NCBI GenBank assembly: GCA_016763155.1
Contig: JAESUH010000145.1
Coordinates: forward strand, 1-32,037
Source of the DNA: Rhizobiaceae bacterium
GTDB lineage: Bacteria > Pseudomonadota > Alphaproteobacteria > Rhizobiales > Rhizobiaceae
Length of the DNA stretch: 32,037 nt
Direction of reading: 5' to 3'
Below are positions 1-9,404 of the stretch, in pieces. How positions within the stretch are numbered: position 1 is the stretch's first letter; every line of letters starts with the position of its first letter. Below the pieces are notes generated by a model, which was given only the letters and a program-made list of their open reading frames with translations, was not told the DNA's origin and searched no databases. The position numbers and the translations under genes are program-made.

Positions 1-2139
1 AACCACAGTATCGTCTTTGACGGTACGAAATGCCGGGCGGAACGGTTCAATACGGTCTCCGCCAAATCGTTTGGCTTGTATCATGGCCAGTTCGGCATCC
101 CGCATCATCTCATTCGGTTTGGTGTGCTCCGGTGTCCACGATGCGATGCCAATTGAAGCGGTAAGAACGATGTCCTTTCCTGCAAATTGAACCGGCGCGT
201 TAATAGCCTTACGAATGGATTCTGCAAATGCCGCAATCTTTCCGGGCGTCGTTTCAGATAAGAGCAAGAGAGAGAACTGATCCCCACCAAGTCTGGACAA
301 ATGATCTCCAGGTTTTAGCAATCGGCCCAGCCGCCGCGAAACTGTCAATAATATTGTATCCCCGAGCGAAAAGCCGTGTTTTGAATTCACTTCACGAAAC
401 TGATCGATGTTAATATGAAACACTGATGGCCGCGATGCATCGTGCTGAATGGCAAAATTTATCACGGTGTCGAGCCGATTGATGAATAATTCCCGGTTTT
501 CCAAACCGGTCAAATTATCATGCACGGCGTCATGCAACAGGCGTTCTTCTGCGTTCTTTTCGGCCGTAACCTCAAAGATAGAACCAATGCAGCGCATCAC
601 CTCATTGTCCGAACCCAGCATGGGGCGGGCACGAAGGCGGAACCAGTTATAATGGCCATCTTCTGAGCGTAGGCGAAAAGTCTGTGAAATGCGTCCCCGG
701 CGATGCTCGATAATTGCATCCAGTGTGGCCTGTAGGCGGTCACGATCATTTGGATGAAGCAATTGCACCCAGTTTCTGGATGGGCCGTTTAGTTTTTTTG
801 GTGAAAGGGAAAGAATATGAGCTGCCTCATCCCCTACATAAATTTGATCCCGTGTCACATCCCAGTCCCAAACGATGTCTCCGCCGCCAATCAGCGCAAG
901 CGCCTGACGCTCCACATCGCTAACCAGACCGTGGGCAAGCGCCCCACCGGTAAAAGCGTGTTGCATCACTGTGAAACCAAGCAGCAGTACGATCAGAACC
1001 AATCCGCCAGTCATTGCTGGCTGCACAATATCATTAGCAATCGAGCCGGTAACGGTCATGGCTGCGCCGCTTGCCCAGGCAATGACCAATATCCATGTGG
1101 GGATCAGCATGATTGCCCGATCAAATCGCTTGGTCGCCAGATAGGTAATTAGCCCAGCCCCTGCAATCACCGTCAGCCCAATGGAAATACGGGCAATCCC
1201 GGCAGCAATTGAAGGTTCAGCAACGGCAATGCCAAGCAGAATAATGAGGCTCAAAACCCAAGCCACGGTCACAGAGGAAAAATGCGAATTCCAGCGGTTG
1301 AGGCTCAAATAGGCGTAAAGAAAAATGATCAGACCTGCTGCCAGGAAAACCTCAGTTGAGGCCCTCCATACAGGTTCACTTGAAGCAGTGAGCGAGATGA
1401 CCTTGTTCCAAAACCCGAAATCCACACAGACATAGGCCAATACCCCCCATGCAAGTGCCGCCACGGCGGGAAACATTGCTGAGCCTTTAACCACAAACAA
1501 AATGGTCAAAAATACCGCAAGCAGGCCGGAAATTCCCAACACGATGCCACGATAGAGCGTGTAGCTATTCACGGTTTCTTTGTAGGTGGCGGGTTCCCAA
1601 ACATAGAGTTTTGGCAGGCGCTTTGCTTGTTGTTCAGCGATCAATGTAATCACGGCACCTGGATCAAGAGTGATTGAGAACACATCTGCCTCTTTATCCA
1701 TCTGGCGAACCAGCGAAAATCCTTCACTCGGAGTAATGGTAGAAATGCGGATTGCATCAAGGTCCGGCCATACCAACCCAGACCCAACAAGGCGGTAATG
1801 CGGGGCAACGATCAATCGCTCAATCTGCTGATTGGATTGGTTTGCCAGCGAAAATACGGCCCAGTTTGAAGCCACGCCCTTTTTTTCTGCCTGCACTTCG
1901 ATGCGCCGTACAATGCCATCGGCATCGGGCGCTGTGGAGACTTTCAGACTGTCTCCATTCTCAGAGTAGAAATCTACTGAACCCGTAATATCAAGTGCGA
2001 CGTCCCCACGGGAAATTCCAACCGGCTCCAGCGCATGGGAGAGGTTTGATGAAAACAGCATCGCAATAAATACGCAAATTAGGCGTATTATCAGTCGCGT
2101 GTGTTGGAGCGTGGGAAACAAGCGTTTTTGACCCGTCAT
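1..2139 (-). CDS. Membrane PAS-GGDEF (probably GGDEF-EAL) signalling protein, degenerate GGDQF; 3' end outside window
   Basis: An open frame of 713 codons runs from ATG at 2139, with GGAAG upstream, to the left edge without a stop, so the C terminus is missing. Visible in order: a signal peptide ending near SHA (residue 36), a periplasmic region to about 185, a block of hydrophobic helices at about 188-393, a PAS domain at about 410-525 (VWDWDV... to ...FRLRSEDGHYNWFRLR), and a GGDEF domain from about 538 (DNLTGLENRELF). The signature is GGDQF (residues 618-622) instead of GGDEF, and the inhibitory-site position reads KPGD, not RxxD. Known for the family: the replaced Glu is needed for diguanylate cyclase activity. 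Related alphaproteobacterial proteins usually continue into an EAL domain, so I infer a c-di-GMP phosphodiesterase or receptor with a regulatory GGDEF. The EAL part is not visible here. Confidence 0.85.
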   Translation of the reverse strand, partial: MTGQKRLFPTLQHTRLIIRLICVFIAMLFSSNLSHALEPVGISRGDVALDITGSVDFYSENGDSLKVSTAPDADGIVRRIEVQAEKKGVASNWAVFSLANQSNQQIERLIVAPHYRLVGSGLVWPDLDAIRISTITPSEGFSLVRQMDKEADVFSITLDPGAVITLIAEQQAKRLPKLYVWEPATYKETVNSYTLYRGIVLGISGLLAVFLTILFVVKGSAMFPAVAALAWGVLAYVCVDFGFWNKVISLTASSEPVWRASTEVFLAAGLIIFLYAYLSLNRWNSHFSSVTVAWVLSLIILLGIAVAEPSIAAGIARISIGLTVIAGAGLITYLATKRFDRAIMLIPTWILVIAWASGAAMTVTGSIANDIVQPAMTGGLVLIVLLLGFTVMQHAFTGGALAHGLVSDVERQALALIGGGDIVWDWDVTRDQIYVGDEAAHILSLSPKKLNGPSRNWVQLLHPNDRDRLQATLDAIIEHRRGRISQTFRLRSEDGHYNWFRLRARPMLGSDNEVMRCIGSIFEVTAEKNAEERLLHDAVHDNLTGLENRELFINRLDTVINFAIQHDASRPSVFHINIDQFREVNSKHGFSLGDTILLTVSRRLGRLLKPGDHLSRLGGDQFSLLLLSETTPGKIAAFAESIRKAINAPVQFAGKDIVLTASIGIASWTPEHTKPNEMMRDAELAMIQAKRFGGDRIEPFRPAFRTVKDDTVV

Positions 2140-2200
2140 GCGTTTGTCTTCTTCCTTACACAGGCAGAATCGTTTTATTCCAATATGTGCACCAGATAAT

Positions 2201-2219
2201 TCTAGCCCGTGGGGCTAGA
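2201..2219 (-). terminator. Hairpin downstream of the M16 peptidase gene
   Basis: TCTAGCCC (2201-2208) and GGGCTAGA (2212-2219) form a perfect 8-bp stem with a GTG loop, about 50 bases past the end of the minus-strand peptidase gene. On the minus strand the stem is followed by ATTATC, so the T tract is poor. It may end the thrC-peptidase transcript, or only attenuate it before the PAS-GGDEF gene. Confidence 0.4.
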
Positions 2220-2270
2220 CTCTGGCAAACATTCAGGAAGTTTTTTGAAAATATTCCACTCAATTCGGAC

Positions 2271-3554
2271 TTATTCAGCAGCGTTTGCCGGTTTTAATCC
2301 TAAATTCAAGCCTGTTTCGCTCAATCGAGCCATATTTTTGACGGGCCCGATTGCGGTTAATGTTGCTGCATTCTCGCTAAACATCCTTCCAGCAAGGTCT
2401 CGGATGCGTTCGGTTGATAATGCATTCAAACGTTCCATCAATTCCTCATTGGGTATCTCGCGACCAAATAGCAGCAATTGTCTGGCAATCTGTCCAGCAC
2501 GCGCAGTCGGGCTTTCCATGCTCATCATCAAACCGGCACGCACCTGAGCGCGAGCCCGGTCGAGTTCTTCCTGAGTAATGTTATCGCCCGCACGTTTTAA
2601 TTCATCCAGAATAACTGGTAACAATTCCTGCAAATCATCCGCACCGGTTGCTGCATGAATGCCGAATACGCCAGTATCTGAAAACCCCCAGTGAAAGGCA
2701 TAAACAGAATAGCAAAGGCCGCGTTTCTCGCGCACTTCCTGAAATAGCCGCGACGACATGCCACCACCCAGAATGCTGGCCAGAAGTTGGGATGCATAGA
2801 AATCACGCACGTGGTAGGCGCGCCCTTCAAACCCAAGGATCATTTGGGCTTCCATGAAATCACGTTCAATAATTTCTTCGCCGCCTACATATTCTGCAGT
2901 TTTTGCCGGTTCCGGTAATTCGCTCTGGAAGTTGGCAAATGTCTCTTCTGCCTGTCTGACCAGCGCATCATGGTCAACGCTACCTGCTGCCGCCAACACC
3001 ATATTGGGCCCGTGATAATGGCTATCGAGATAGGTTTTGATATCGTCAGGTTCAAATTGTTCAACGGTCTTTGGGGTGCCAAGAATTGACCGGCCAAGCG
3101 CCTGATCACCAAAGGCAGATTTTTGAAACATGTCCATGACAAGATCATCAGGCATATCCTGAGATGCGCCAATCTCTTGTAAAATCACATGTTTTTCACG
3201 GACCAGCTCTTCATCGTCAAAGGTTGAATTGGCTAAAATATCGTAAAGAATGTCAGCCGCCAGTGGCACATCTTCTCCCAAGACACGGGCATAATATGCT
3301 GTAGTCTCCACACTGGTAGCCGCGTTAACGTCACCACCCACATTTTCAATCTGTTCAGCGATTTGTCGGGCTGTCCGATTGGCTGTCCCCTTGAAAGCCA
3401 TATGTTCCAGCAAATGGGCAATGCCATGCTGATTTTGGTTTTCATCGCGTGAACCTGCTTTTACCCAAACGCCCATAGCAGCGGATTCAAGGTGTGGCAT
3501 AGATTCGGTGACAACGTTAAGCCCGTTATCCAGCTTTGTTACTGATACACTCAT
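2271..3554 (-). CDS. M16 family zinc peptidase (mitochondrial processing peptidase-like)
   Basis: This 427-residue protein has the inverted zinc motif HxxEH at 47-51 (HLLEH), with the third ligand E127 exactly 76 residues after the second His, the spacing known for pitrilysin/MPP-type M16 enzymes. The length suits a small two-lobed bacterial M16B peptidase related to the mitochondrial processing peptidase beta subunit. It is presumably cytoplasmic or envelope-associated and degrades or trims short or unfolded peptides; the substrate is unknown. It lies 60 bp downstream of thrC on the same strand, an arrangement familiar from Rhizobiales, and is probably cotranscribed. Nothing suggests damage, and both metal and catalytic residues are present. 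Confidence 0.93.
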   Translation of the reverse strand: MSVSVTKLDNGLNVVTESMPHLESAAMGVWVKAGSRDENQNQHGIAHLLEHMAFKGTANRTARQIAEQIENVGGDVNAATSVETTAYYARVLGEDVPLAADILYDILANSTFDDEELVREKHVILQEIGASQDMPDDLVMDMFQKSAFGDQALGRSILGTPKTVEQFEPDDIKTYLDSHYHGPNMVLAAAGSVDHDALVRQAEETFANFQSELPEPAKTAEYVGGEEIIERDFMEAQMILGFEGRAYHVRDFYASQLLASILGGGMSSRLFQEVREKRGLCYSVYAFHWGFSDTGVFGIHAATGADDLQELLPVILDELKRAGDNITQEELDRARAQVRAGLMMSMESPTARAGQIARQLLLFGREIPNEELMERLNALSTERIRDLAGRMFSENAATLTAIGPVKNMARLSETGLNLGLKPANAAE

Positions 3555-3614
3555 TGGAAGACTTTATCGAAAAGCAATAATGATGTCATTCATTCTTTTG
3601 GTTGAAACAGAATT

Positions 3615-5003
3615 TTAAATGCGGCCATTTGACGATATAAATTCTTCTACCGCCTCAAGAGAGTTCTCCAAAACCGTGAATTTTTCTTCCCGTTCCATCA
3701 ATCCACTCAACCAGTCCGGCAAAGACGGATGAATTCCGCTTGCGCGTTTGACTGCTGTCGGAAATTTCGCAGGATGGGCAGTCGAAAGGATAATCATCGG
3801 CACTTTTGAAATTTGTTTGGATGCTACATGGACAGCAACTGCTGTATGAGGGTCTAGCATGTAACCGTTTTCAGCCAAGGTTTGCGCAATAGTGCTTGCA
3901 GTGTCGCTCTCATTACAACGGCCAGCAGAAAATTCGGCGCGCAGCTGTTTCAAGGGTTCTTCATCAATCGAAAAAGCACCGGATTGGCTAAGGCTGGACA
4001 TCATGCGCTCAATTATATTGGCATCACGTCCGTAAAGTTCAAACAATAGTCGTTCGAAATTAGATGATATCTGAATATCCATCGATGGAGACTGGGTAGC
4101 GGAAACACCGGTTACTTCGTAACGACCGGTTTCCAATGTGCGGACCAAAATGTCGTTCTGATTGGTGGCAATAATCAATTGCTCTATCGGCAGACCCATC
4201 TTTTTTGCCACATAACCTGCAAAAATATCACCAAAATTTCCAGTTGGAACTGTAAATGAAACTTTGCGATCAGGCGCACCCAGGGAAGTAGCGGCAGAAA
4301 AATAATAAACCACTTGAGCCATAATTCGTGCCCAGTTGATCGAGTTTACACCGGATAATTTTACCTGATCACGAAATCCGTGATGATTAAACATGGCTTT
4401 CACCAATGCCTGACAATCATCAAAATTGCCCTCAATGGCAATTGGATGCACATTTTTATCGTGCACTGTGGTCATCTGGCGCTGTTGGACGCGCGAAACT
4501 TTTCCCTTTGGAAATAGTACGAAAATATCAGTATTTTCGCGCCCGCGAAATGCTTCAATTGCGGCCCCACCCGTATCGCCGGAAGTGGCACATATAACGG
4601 TTGCCTTTTCATTTCGCTTAGCCAGCGCAAAATCCATCAAAGGGCCGACCAATTGCATGGCCACATCTTTGAAAGCCAATGTAGGGCCATGAAAAAGTTC
4701 TAAAATCCAATGGTTTGGTCCGATTTGAACCATAGGCGTTACAGCCTTGTGGTGAAAACTTGCATAGGCATCGTCCACGATTTTGTTAAATTTTGCATCG
4801 GGTATTTCACCCTCAACAAAGGGTGCCAACACGATTTTTGCTATCTCCGCATATGGCTTTCCAGCCAGAGAACGGATGCTATTTTCATCAAGTGTTGGCC
4901 ACTCTTCAGGTACGTAGAGTCCACCATCACGTGCAAGTCCGGTTAACAATACATCGCAAAAACCCAATGCCGGAGCGTTTCCGCGCGTGCTCACATATTT
5001 CAC
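3615..5003 (-). CDS. thrC: Threonine synthase
   Basis: A 462-residue PLP enzyme that converts O-phosphohomoserine to threonine and phosphate, the last step of threonine synthesis. The N terminus (MKYVSTRGNAP...) and the PLP lysine motif HGPTLAFKD (Lys112) are typical. The SGDTGGAA phosphate-binding loop and the later PTGNFGD segment, also PLP-binding, are present. Length matches the long bacterial/yeast-type ThrC (about 460). The ATG at 5003 is followed at once by the conserved N terminus. The gene heads a probable operon with the M16 peptidase and is divergent from the lipoprotein gene at 5172 (168 bp between them). No other threonine genes are in the window. Confidence 0.97.
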   Translation of the reverse strand: MKYVSTRGNAPALGFCDVLLTGLARDGGLYVPEEWPTLDENSIRSLAGKPYAEIAKIVLAPFVEGEIPDAKFNKIVDDAYASFHHKAVTPMVQIGPNHWILELFHGPTLAFKDVAMQLVGPLMDFALAKRNEKATVICATSGDTGGAAIEAFRGRENTDIFVLFPKGKVSRVQQRQMTTVHDKNVHPIAIEGNFDDCQALVKAMFNHHGFRDQVKLSGVNSINWARIMAQVVYYFSAATSLGAPDRKVSFTVPTGNFGDIFAGYVAKKMGLPIEQLIIATNQNDILVRTLETGRYEVTGVSATQSPSMDIQISSNFERLLFELYGRDANIIERMMSSLSQSGAFSIDEEPLKQLRAEFSAGRCNESDTASTIAQTLAENGYMLDPHTAVAVHVASKQISKVPMIILSTAHPAKFPTAVKRASGIHPSLPDWLSGLMEREEKFTVLENSLEAVEEFISSNGRI

Positions 5004-5171
5004 TAGAAATTACCCTATATGACTTGAACAGAGATCGCTTTTTGCCCCTTATTTGGAAAAAATGCAATGACTGAAATGTCGAACTTCAAAGTTGGGGCTC
5101 AAATAGCATTGTGCTTATGAAAGGTTCTGCTGTAATAGAACACCAAGATCGTTTTTTTGGGCAAAAACAAC

Positions 5172-5762
5172 ATGTGTATGCGTAATCTAAAATTATTGTC
5201 AGTTGCTGTGGTTTTGACCTCATTGGCGCTGGTACTTTCATCATGTAATTCCTCTGAAAAAAGTGGCGTTTCCGAAGCCTTGGATGTGGCTGGAAATCAA
5301 ACGCCGCCGGAGCAGCAGGAAGAAATTCAGGATTTGCGGGCCTATTGTCCCAAAACCGTGCTTCGTGCTGGAACCGAGACCTATCGGCTGTTCAAGCGTG
5401 GCGTTAAAAAATCAGATCCGGACGCGAAAAAGTCCCTGCGTTTTCAGGGAAGCATTACCGAAGTGGTGCGCGAGTGTAATTATCGTGGCGGGATGTTGCA
5501 TGTTCGCGTTGGCGTTGCCGGGCGGGTAATTAATGGCCCGGACGGTGAGAACGGAACCTTCAAAATGCCTCTGCGGATTGCCGTTACCCGCGGCGACGAT
5601 GTTCTTTATTCCCAATTGCACCAGATCAATGGAACCATTCAACCTGGAAAATCCAATGGTTTTTTCCGGTTTGTCGATGGCAATATCCAAATTCCAAAAC
5701 CAAGCGCAAAAAATATAATCATTTATGCTGGTTTTGATGAAGGTCCGAAGAAAAAGAAATAG
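5172..5762 (+). CDS. Small lipoprotein of unknown function
   Basis: About 196 residues from ATG at 5172; an in-frame TTG at 5157 and another ATG at 5178 are possible starts. The N terminus is a clear lipoprotein signal: positively charged start, hydrophobic core, and lipobox LSSC with the acylated Cys near residue 25. The Ser-Glu-rich linker after it would leave the domain on the outer or inner membrane. The mature part has alternating strand-like segments with a conserved-looking central region (CPKTVLRAGTETYRLFKRG; RFQGSITEVVRECNYRGG) and a Lys-rich tail. I recognise it only as a conserved-type alphaproteobacterial lipoprotein and cannot name a function. It is divergent from thrC and convergent with the MmcQ-like gene, with only 3 bp between the ends. 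Confidence 0.8.
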   Translation: MCMRNLKLLSVAVVLTSLALVLSSCNSSEKSGVSEALDVAGNQTPPEQQEEIQDLRAYCPKTVLRAGTETYRLFKRGVKKSDPDAKKSLRFQGSITEVVRECNYRGGMLHVRVGVAGRVINGPDGENGTFKMPLRIAVTRGDDVLYSQLHQINGTIQPGKSNGFFRFVDGNIQIPKPSAKNIIIYAGFDEGPKKKK

Positions 5763-5765
5763 TCT

Positions 5766-6137
5766 TTATTTGGTCTTCGGATTTGGCAAGCCCAATTCCT
5801 TGCGAAGCGTCTTGGTCAGCTTGCCAATGATGATTGTGTAGGCAGCTTCGATGTATTCCTTGATTGCCTCATCGCTCATTGCTTTTTCAGCGTCGATTTG
5901 CACCCATTTTGCCCGGGCAAGATATGGTGCGGGGATAATATGCGGCTGTTCACATAGGATCGTATAGGTGAGATCTGAGCATTTGAAGCTGAGTTTTTCA
6001 TGTTCGCCCTTGCCCCATTTTGGAAATATAGCAAATATCTTGCCGCCCACTTTCCACACTGAGGCATTGCCCCATTGAATAATATGGGTGGTCGCTTTCA
6101 GGCCGCTGCAATAGGTGTCGAACTCTTCACGTGTCAC
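5766..6137 (-). CDS. MmcQ/YjbR family protein
   Basis: A 123-residue protein with the look of the MmcQ/YjbR (DUF419) family: the ATTHIIQWGNASVWKVGGKIFAIF segment near the start, a central sheet region, and a conserved tail (RAKWVQID ... EEAYTIIIGKL-like). The family has a double-wing DNA-binding-like fold, but its biochemical role is poorly defined. The start codon overlaps the stop of the upstream HAD gene (ATGA at 6134-6137), indicating translational coupling. The stop lies 3 bp from the convergent lipoprotein gene, with no room for a separate terminator. Confidence 0.85.
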   Translation of the reverse strand: MTREEFDTYCSGLKATTHIIQWGNASVWKVGGKIFAIFPKWGKGEHEKLSFKCSDLTYTILCEQPHIIPAPYLARAKWVQIDAEKAMSDEAIKEYIEAAYTIIIGKLTKTLRKELGLPNPKTK

Positions 6138-6826
6138 GAGAATTCTCCACCCCAGTCGCCAAATGCCTCAATCAGAGTTGGCAGGTGGCGAAAACTCTTG
6201 ATTACAGTTTCAGCCCCGGATTCCGTTAGAATGTCTGCATGGCCGTGCCATGTGTGGGAGCCTCCGGTAAAGCCGATAACCCGAACACCGGCAGCCCTTG
6301 CAGCTGTTACCCCATGGGATGAATCTTCCACCACAATTGCTTCTTCCGGCTTCACATCAAACTCTTTGAGAGCCTTCAAAAACACATCTGGTTTCGGTTT
6401 GTTGGCCGGTGGATCAAAGTCTTTTGCGGAGAAAATATAGGGCCGGAACCGGTCATAAAGTTTGACCCGAGTGAGCATATCCTTCAGCCGGTTAGAGGGT
6501 GAATTGGAACAAATACAGCGGGGCTGATCAAACATATCCAGCATTTCGTCAGCGCCTGGAATGATTTTCACTTCATTGCGAACCGCTTCATCAATTTTTC
6601 CGGAAATGCCTGAAATCACATTATCGGGAAACGAAAAATTCAGTTCTTTTTCAATTTCAGCGCGGATATCAGCGCCTGAACTTCCGGCAAACCGGATTGC
6701 AAATTCTTCATTCTCAATTTCGTAGCCAAGGTCACGATAGGTTTCAGCCTCGATTTTTGCGGCAATTATTTCAGAATCGACCAGTACGCCATCACAATCG
6801 AATATAACAAGTTTGATTTCCGGCAT
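6134..6826 (-). CDS. HAD superfamily phosphatase/phosphomutase (beta-PGM or Gph-like)
   Basis: 230 residues with all HAD motifs. Motif I is IFDCDGVLVDSE, with nucleophile Asp10 and acid/base Asp12. Motif II is the Ser of CSNSPSNR, motif III the Lys of NKPKPDVFLKAL, and motif IV VVEDSSHGV. A helical cap follows motif I (residues about 15-80), the C1 arrangement of phosphoglycolate phosphatase and beta-phosphoglucomutase relatives. The substrate, a small phosphorylated sugar or metabolite, cannot be read from sequence. It is translationally coupled to the MmcQ-like gene and divergent from ccrM across 183 bp. Confidence 0.9.
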   Translation of the reverse strand: MPEIKLVIFDCDGVLVDSEIIAAKIEAETYRDLGYEIENEEFAIRFAGSSGADIRAEIEKELNFSFPDNVISGISGKIDEAVRNEVKIIPGADEMLDMFDQPRCICSNSPSNRLKDMLTRVKLYDRFRPYIFSAKDFDPPANKPKPDVFLKALKEFDVKPEEAIVVEDSSHGVTAARAAGVRVIGFTGGSHTWHGHADILTESGAETVIKSFRHLPTLIEAFGDWGGEFS

Positions 6827-6852
6827 GAAATTTTGCCACTTTCTGGTTCAGA

Positions 6853-6857
6853 GAATC
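6853..6857. promoter_or_regulatory. GANTC site (GAATC) in the ccrM upstream region
   Basis: A GAATC pentamer, a target of CcrM-type adenine methylation, lies about 150 bp upstream of the ccrM start. In Caulobacter, GANTC sites in the ccrM leader make its transcription sensitive to methylation state. A 5-bp match occurs often by chance, so its role here is only suggested. Confidence 0.3.
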
Positions 6858-6941
6858 GAAGCATTACCAATACCATATTCCCCATACAGAGCCACTATTG
6901 TGACACCCACCATCACAGAAAATTGCACTTTTTTATTCCCA

Positions 6942-6957
6942 TTAAGGCTTTATTTAC
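6942..6957 (+). promoter_or_regulatory. CtrA-like binding site upstream of ccrM
   Basis: TTAA (6942-6945), a 7-base spacer GGCTTTA and TTTAC (6953-6957) match the CtrA consensus TTAA-N7-TTAAC with one mismatch, about 53-68 bp before the ccrM start. CtrA is known to activate ccrM in Caulobacter and relatives from a site overlapping the -35 region, and the spacing fits that. This is a motif match only; ctrA is not in the window. Confidence 0.5.
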
Positions 6958-6985
6958 TCTGTTCGGTAACCATAGGGACAGTTGA

Positions 6986-8152
<1,167 letters not shown>

Positions 8153-8223
8153 GCGATAGAAATAATGCCGTGAACCAAAGGCACTAGAGTCTTTCATGAC
8201 TTAAGATACCCATGGAAGATTCT

Positions 8224-8261
8224 AAAAAGGGAGTGGTAGTGATACATGCCACTCCCTTTTT
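8224..8261. terminator. Bidirectional rho-independent terminator between ccrM and mutY
   Basis: A perfect 13-bp inverted repeat pairs AAAAAGGGAGTGG (8224-8236) with CCACTCCCTTTTT (8249-8261) around a 12-base loop. The GC core GGGAGTGG is flanked by A5 on the left and T5 on the right, so it works as a terminator in both directions. It lies in the 119-bp gap between the convergent ccrM and mutY genes. Confidence 0.9.
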
Positions 8262-8271
8262 ATCTTTTTAT

Positions 8272-9345
8272 TCAGCCCAGATTTTTAGGTTGCGTACACC
8301 CGGGAATGGCTTGTTCCAGCACCTTCTTCATTAGACCGGGCAGGGCTTCTTCAGCCAAGACATTGCGCTGCGACCACCAGCCATTTTCAGTTACAGCGTC
8401 TGATCTTCCAAACCAGACCTCCAATTCCAGATGAAAATGAGTGAAGGTATGTCGAATTTCGCCCCTTTGTTCCCAGCTTAGTTCAATCGGTCCAGCCTGG
8501 TTTCCCGTTTCGCCATCCTGATTTGAATTCCAGTTGGTTGTGGGAACAATGCTCATGCCGCCAAGCAGACCGGAATCGGGGCGTTTTTGTAGGAATATCG
8601 CCCCATCCTCACGTTCGATAACAAAGGCTGCCCCTTTACGCGTAGGCTTCTTGCGCTTCGGCGCACGCACAGGGTAGCTCTCCATGTCTCCTTCTGCTCT
8701 TGCCTGACATTCCTGGGTCAACGGGCAAATCATACAATTGGGTTTTTTGGGAGTGCAAAGCGTCGCTCCCAAATCCATACAGGCTTGCGCAAAATCTCCG
8801 GGGCGCTCGGTACAGAAAGTAGCATTCAGCTTCTCGAAAATCGGTTTTTTTGCCGCCGGTAGCTGGTCAGAAATTCTGAACAGGCGCGCAAAGACGCGCT
8901 CCACATTGCCGTCCATCACAGCAATTTTCTCGCCAAATGCGATTGCCCCAATGGCAGCGCTTGTATAGTCGCCAATGCCGGGGAGAGATTTTAGCTCACT
9001 GGCTTGTTGCGGAAATATTCCGTTCAGCTCAAAAGCAATGATTTCCGCACAGCGCTTTAGGTTTCGTGCTCGCGAATAATAACCAAGCCCCGCCCATGCT
9101 TTCATTACGTCTTCAGTGTCAGCTTTTGCCAACGCCATCACATTGGGCCATTTTTTGATGAACTTTAAAAAATAGCTCTGCACCGTTACAACTTGCGTTT
9201 GTTGCAACATTATTTCAGACAGCCATACCTGATAGGGATCGGCGATCACCCCTTCTTTGCCGTCCATCGGAGAGATGCGCCATGGCAATGATCGGGCATT
9301 TAGATCATACCACTCCAGCAGGTTAATTGAAATTCGGTCAGTCAA
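8272..9345 (-). CDS. mutY: A/G-specific adenine glycosylase MutY
   Basis: 357 residues. It removes adenine mispaired with 8-oxoguanine. Seen: catalytic Glu44 in EIMLQQTQV, the helix-hairpin-helix LPGIGDYTSAAIGAIAFG (about 121-138), catalytic Asp145 in VMDGNV, and the [4Fe-4S] ligands Cys197, Cys204, Cys207 and Cys213 with the expected 6-2-5 spacing. A C-terminal NUDIX-like 8-oxoG recognition domain (about 230-345) follows. The start is TTG at 9345: no in-frame ATG lies between it and the conserved WYDLNARSLPW motif, and upstream codons lack an alternative. It is divergent from the DUF721 gene (59 bp) and convergent with ccrM. Confidence 0.96.
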   Translation of the reverse strand: MTDRISINLLEWYDLNARSLPWRISPMDGKEGVIADPYQVWLSEIMLQQTQVVTVQSYFLKFIKKWPNVMALAKADTEDVMKAWAGLGYYSRARNLKRCAEIIAFELNGIFPQQASELKSLPGIGDYTSAAIGAIAFGEKIAVMDGNVERVFARLFRISDQLPAAKKPIFEKLNATFCTERPGDFAQACMDLGATLCTPKKPNCMICPLTQECQARAEGDMESYPVRAPKRKKPTRKGAAFVIEREDGAIFLQKRPDSGLLGGMSIVPTTNWNSNQDGETGNQAGPIELSWEQRGEIRHTFTHFHLELEVWFGRSDAVTENGWWSQRNVLAEEALPGLMKKVLEQAIPGCTQPKNLG

Positions 9346-9404
9346 TGCTACGATGCTACCTGTGATAGAGAAAAACGATTCCAGATATAGCGGAGTGAAA
9401 ACCG

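Noticed and set aside
8187-8222. GAGTC (8187-8191) and GATTC (8218-8222) between ccrM and mutY as CcrM-controlled sites
   Set aside because: They sit downstream of both genes next to a terminator, so promoter regulation is unlikely. Pentamers of this kind are common by chance.
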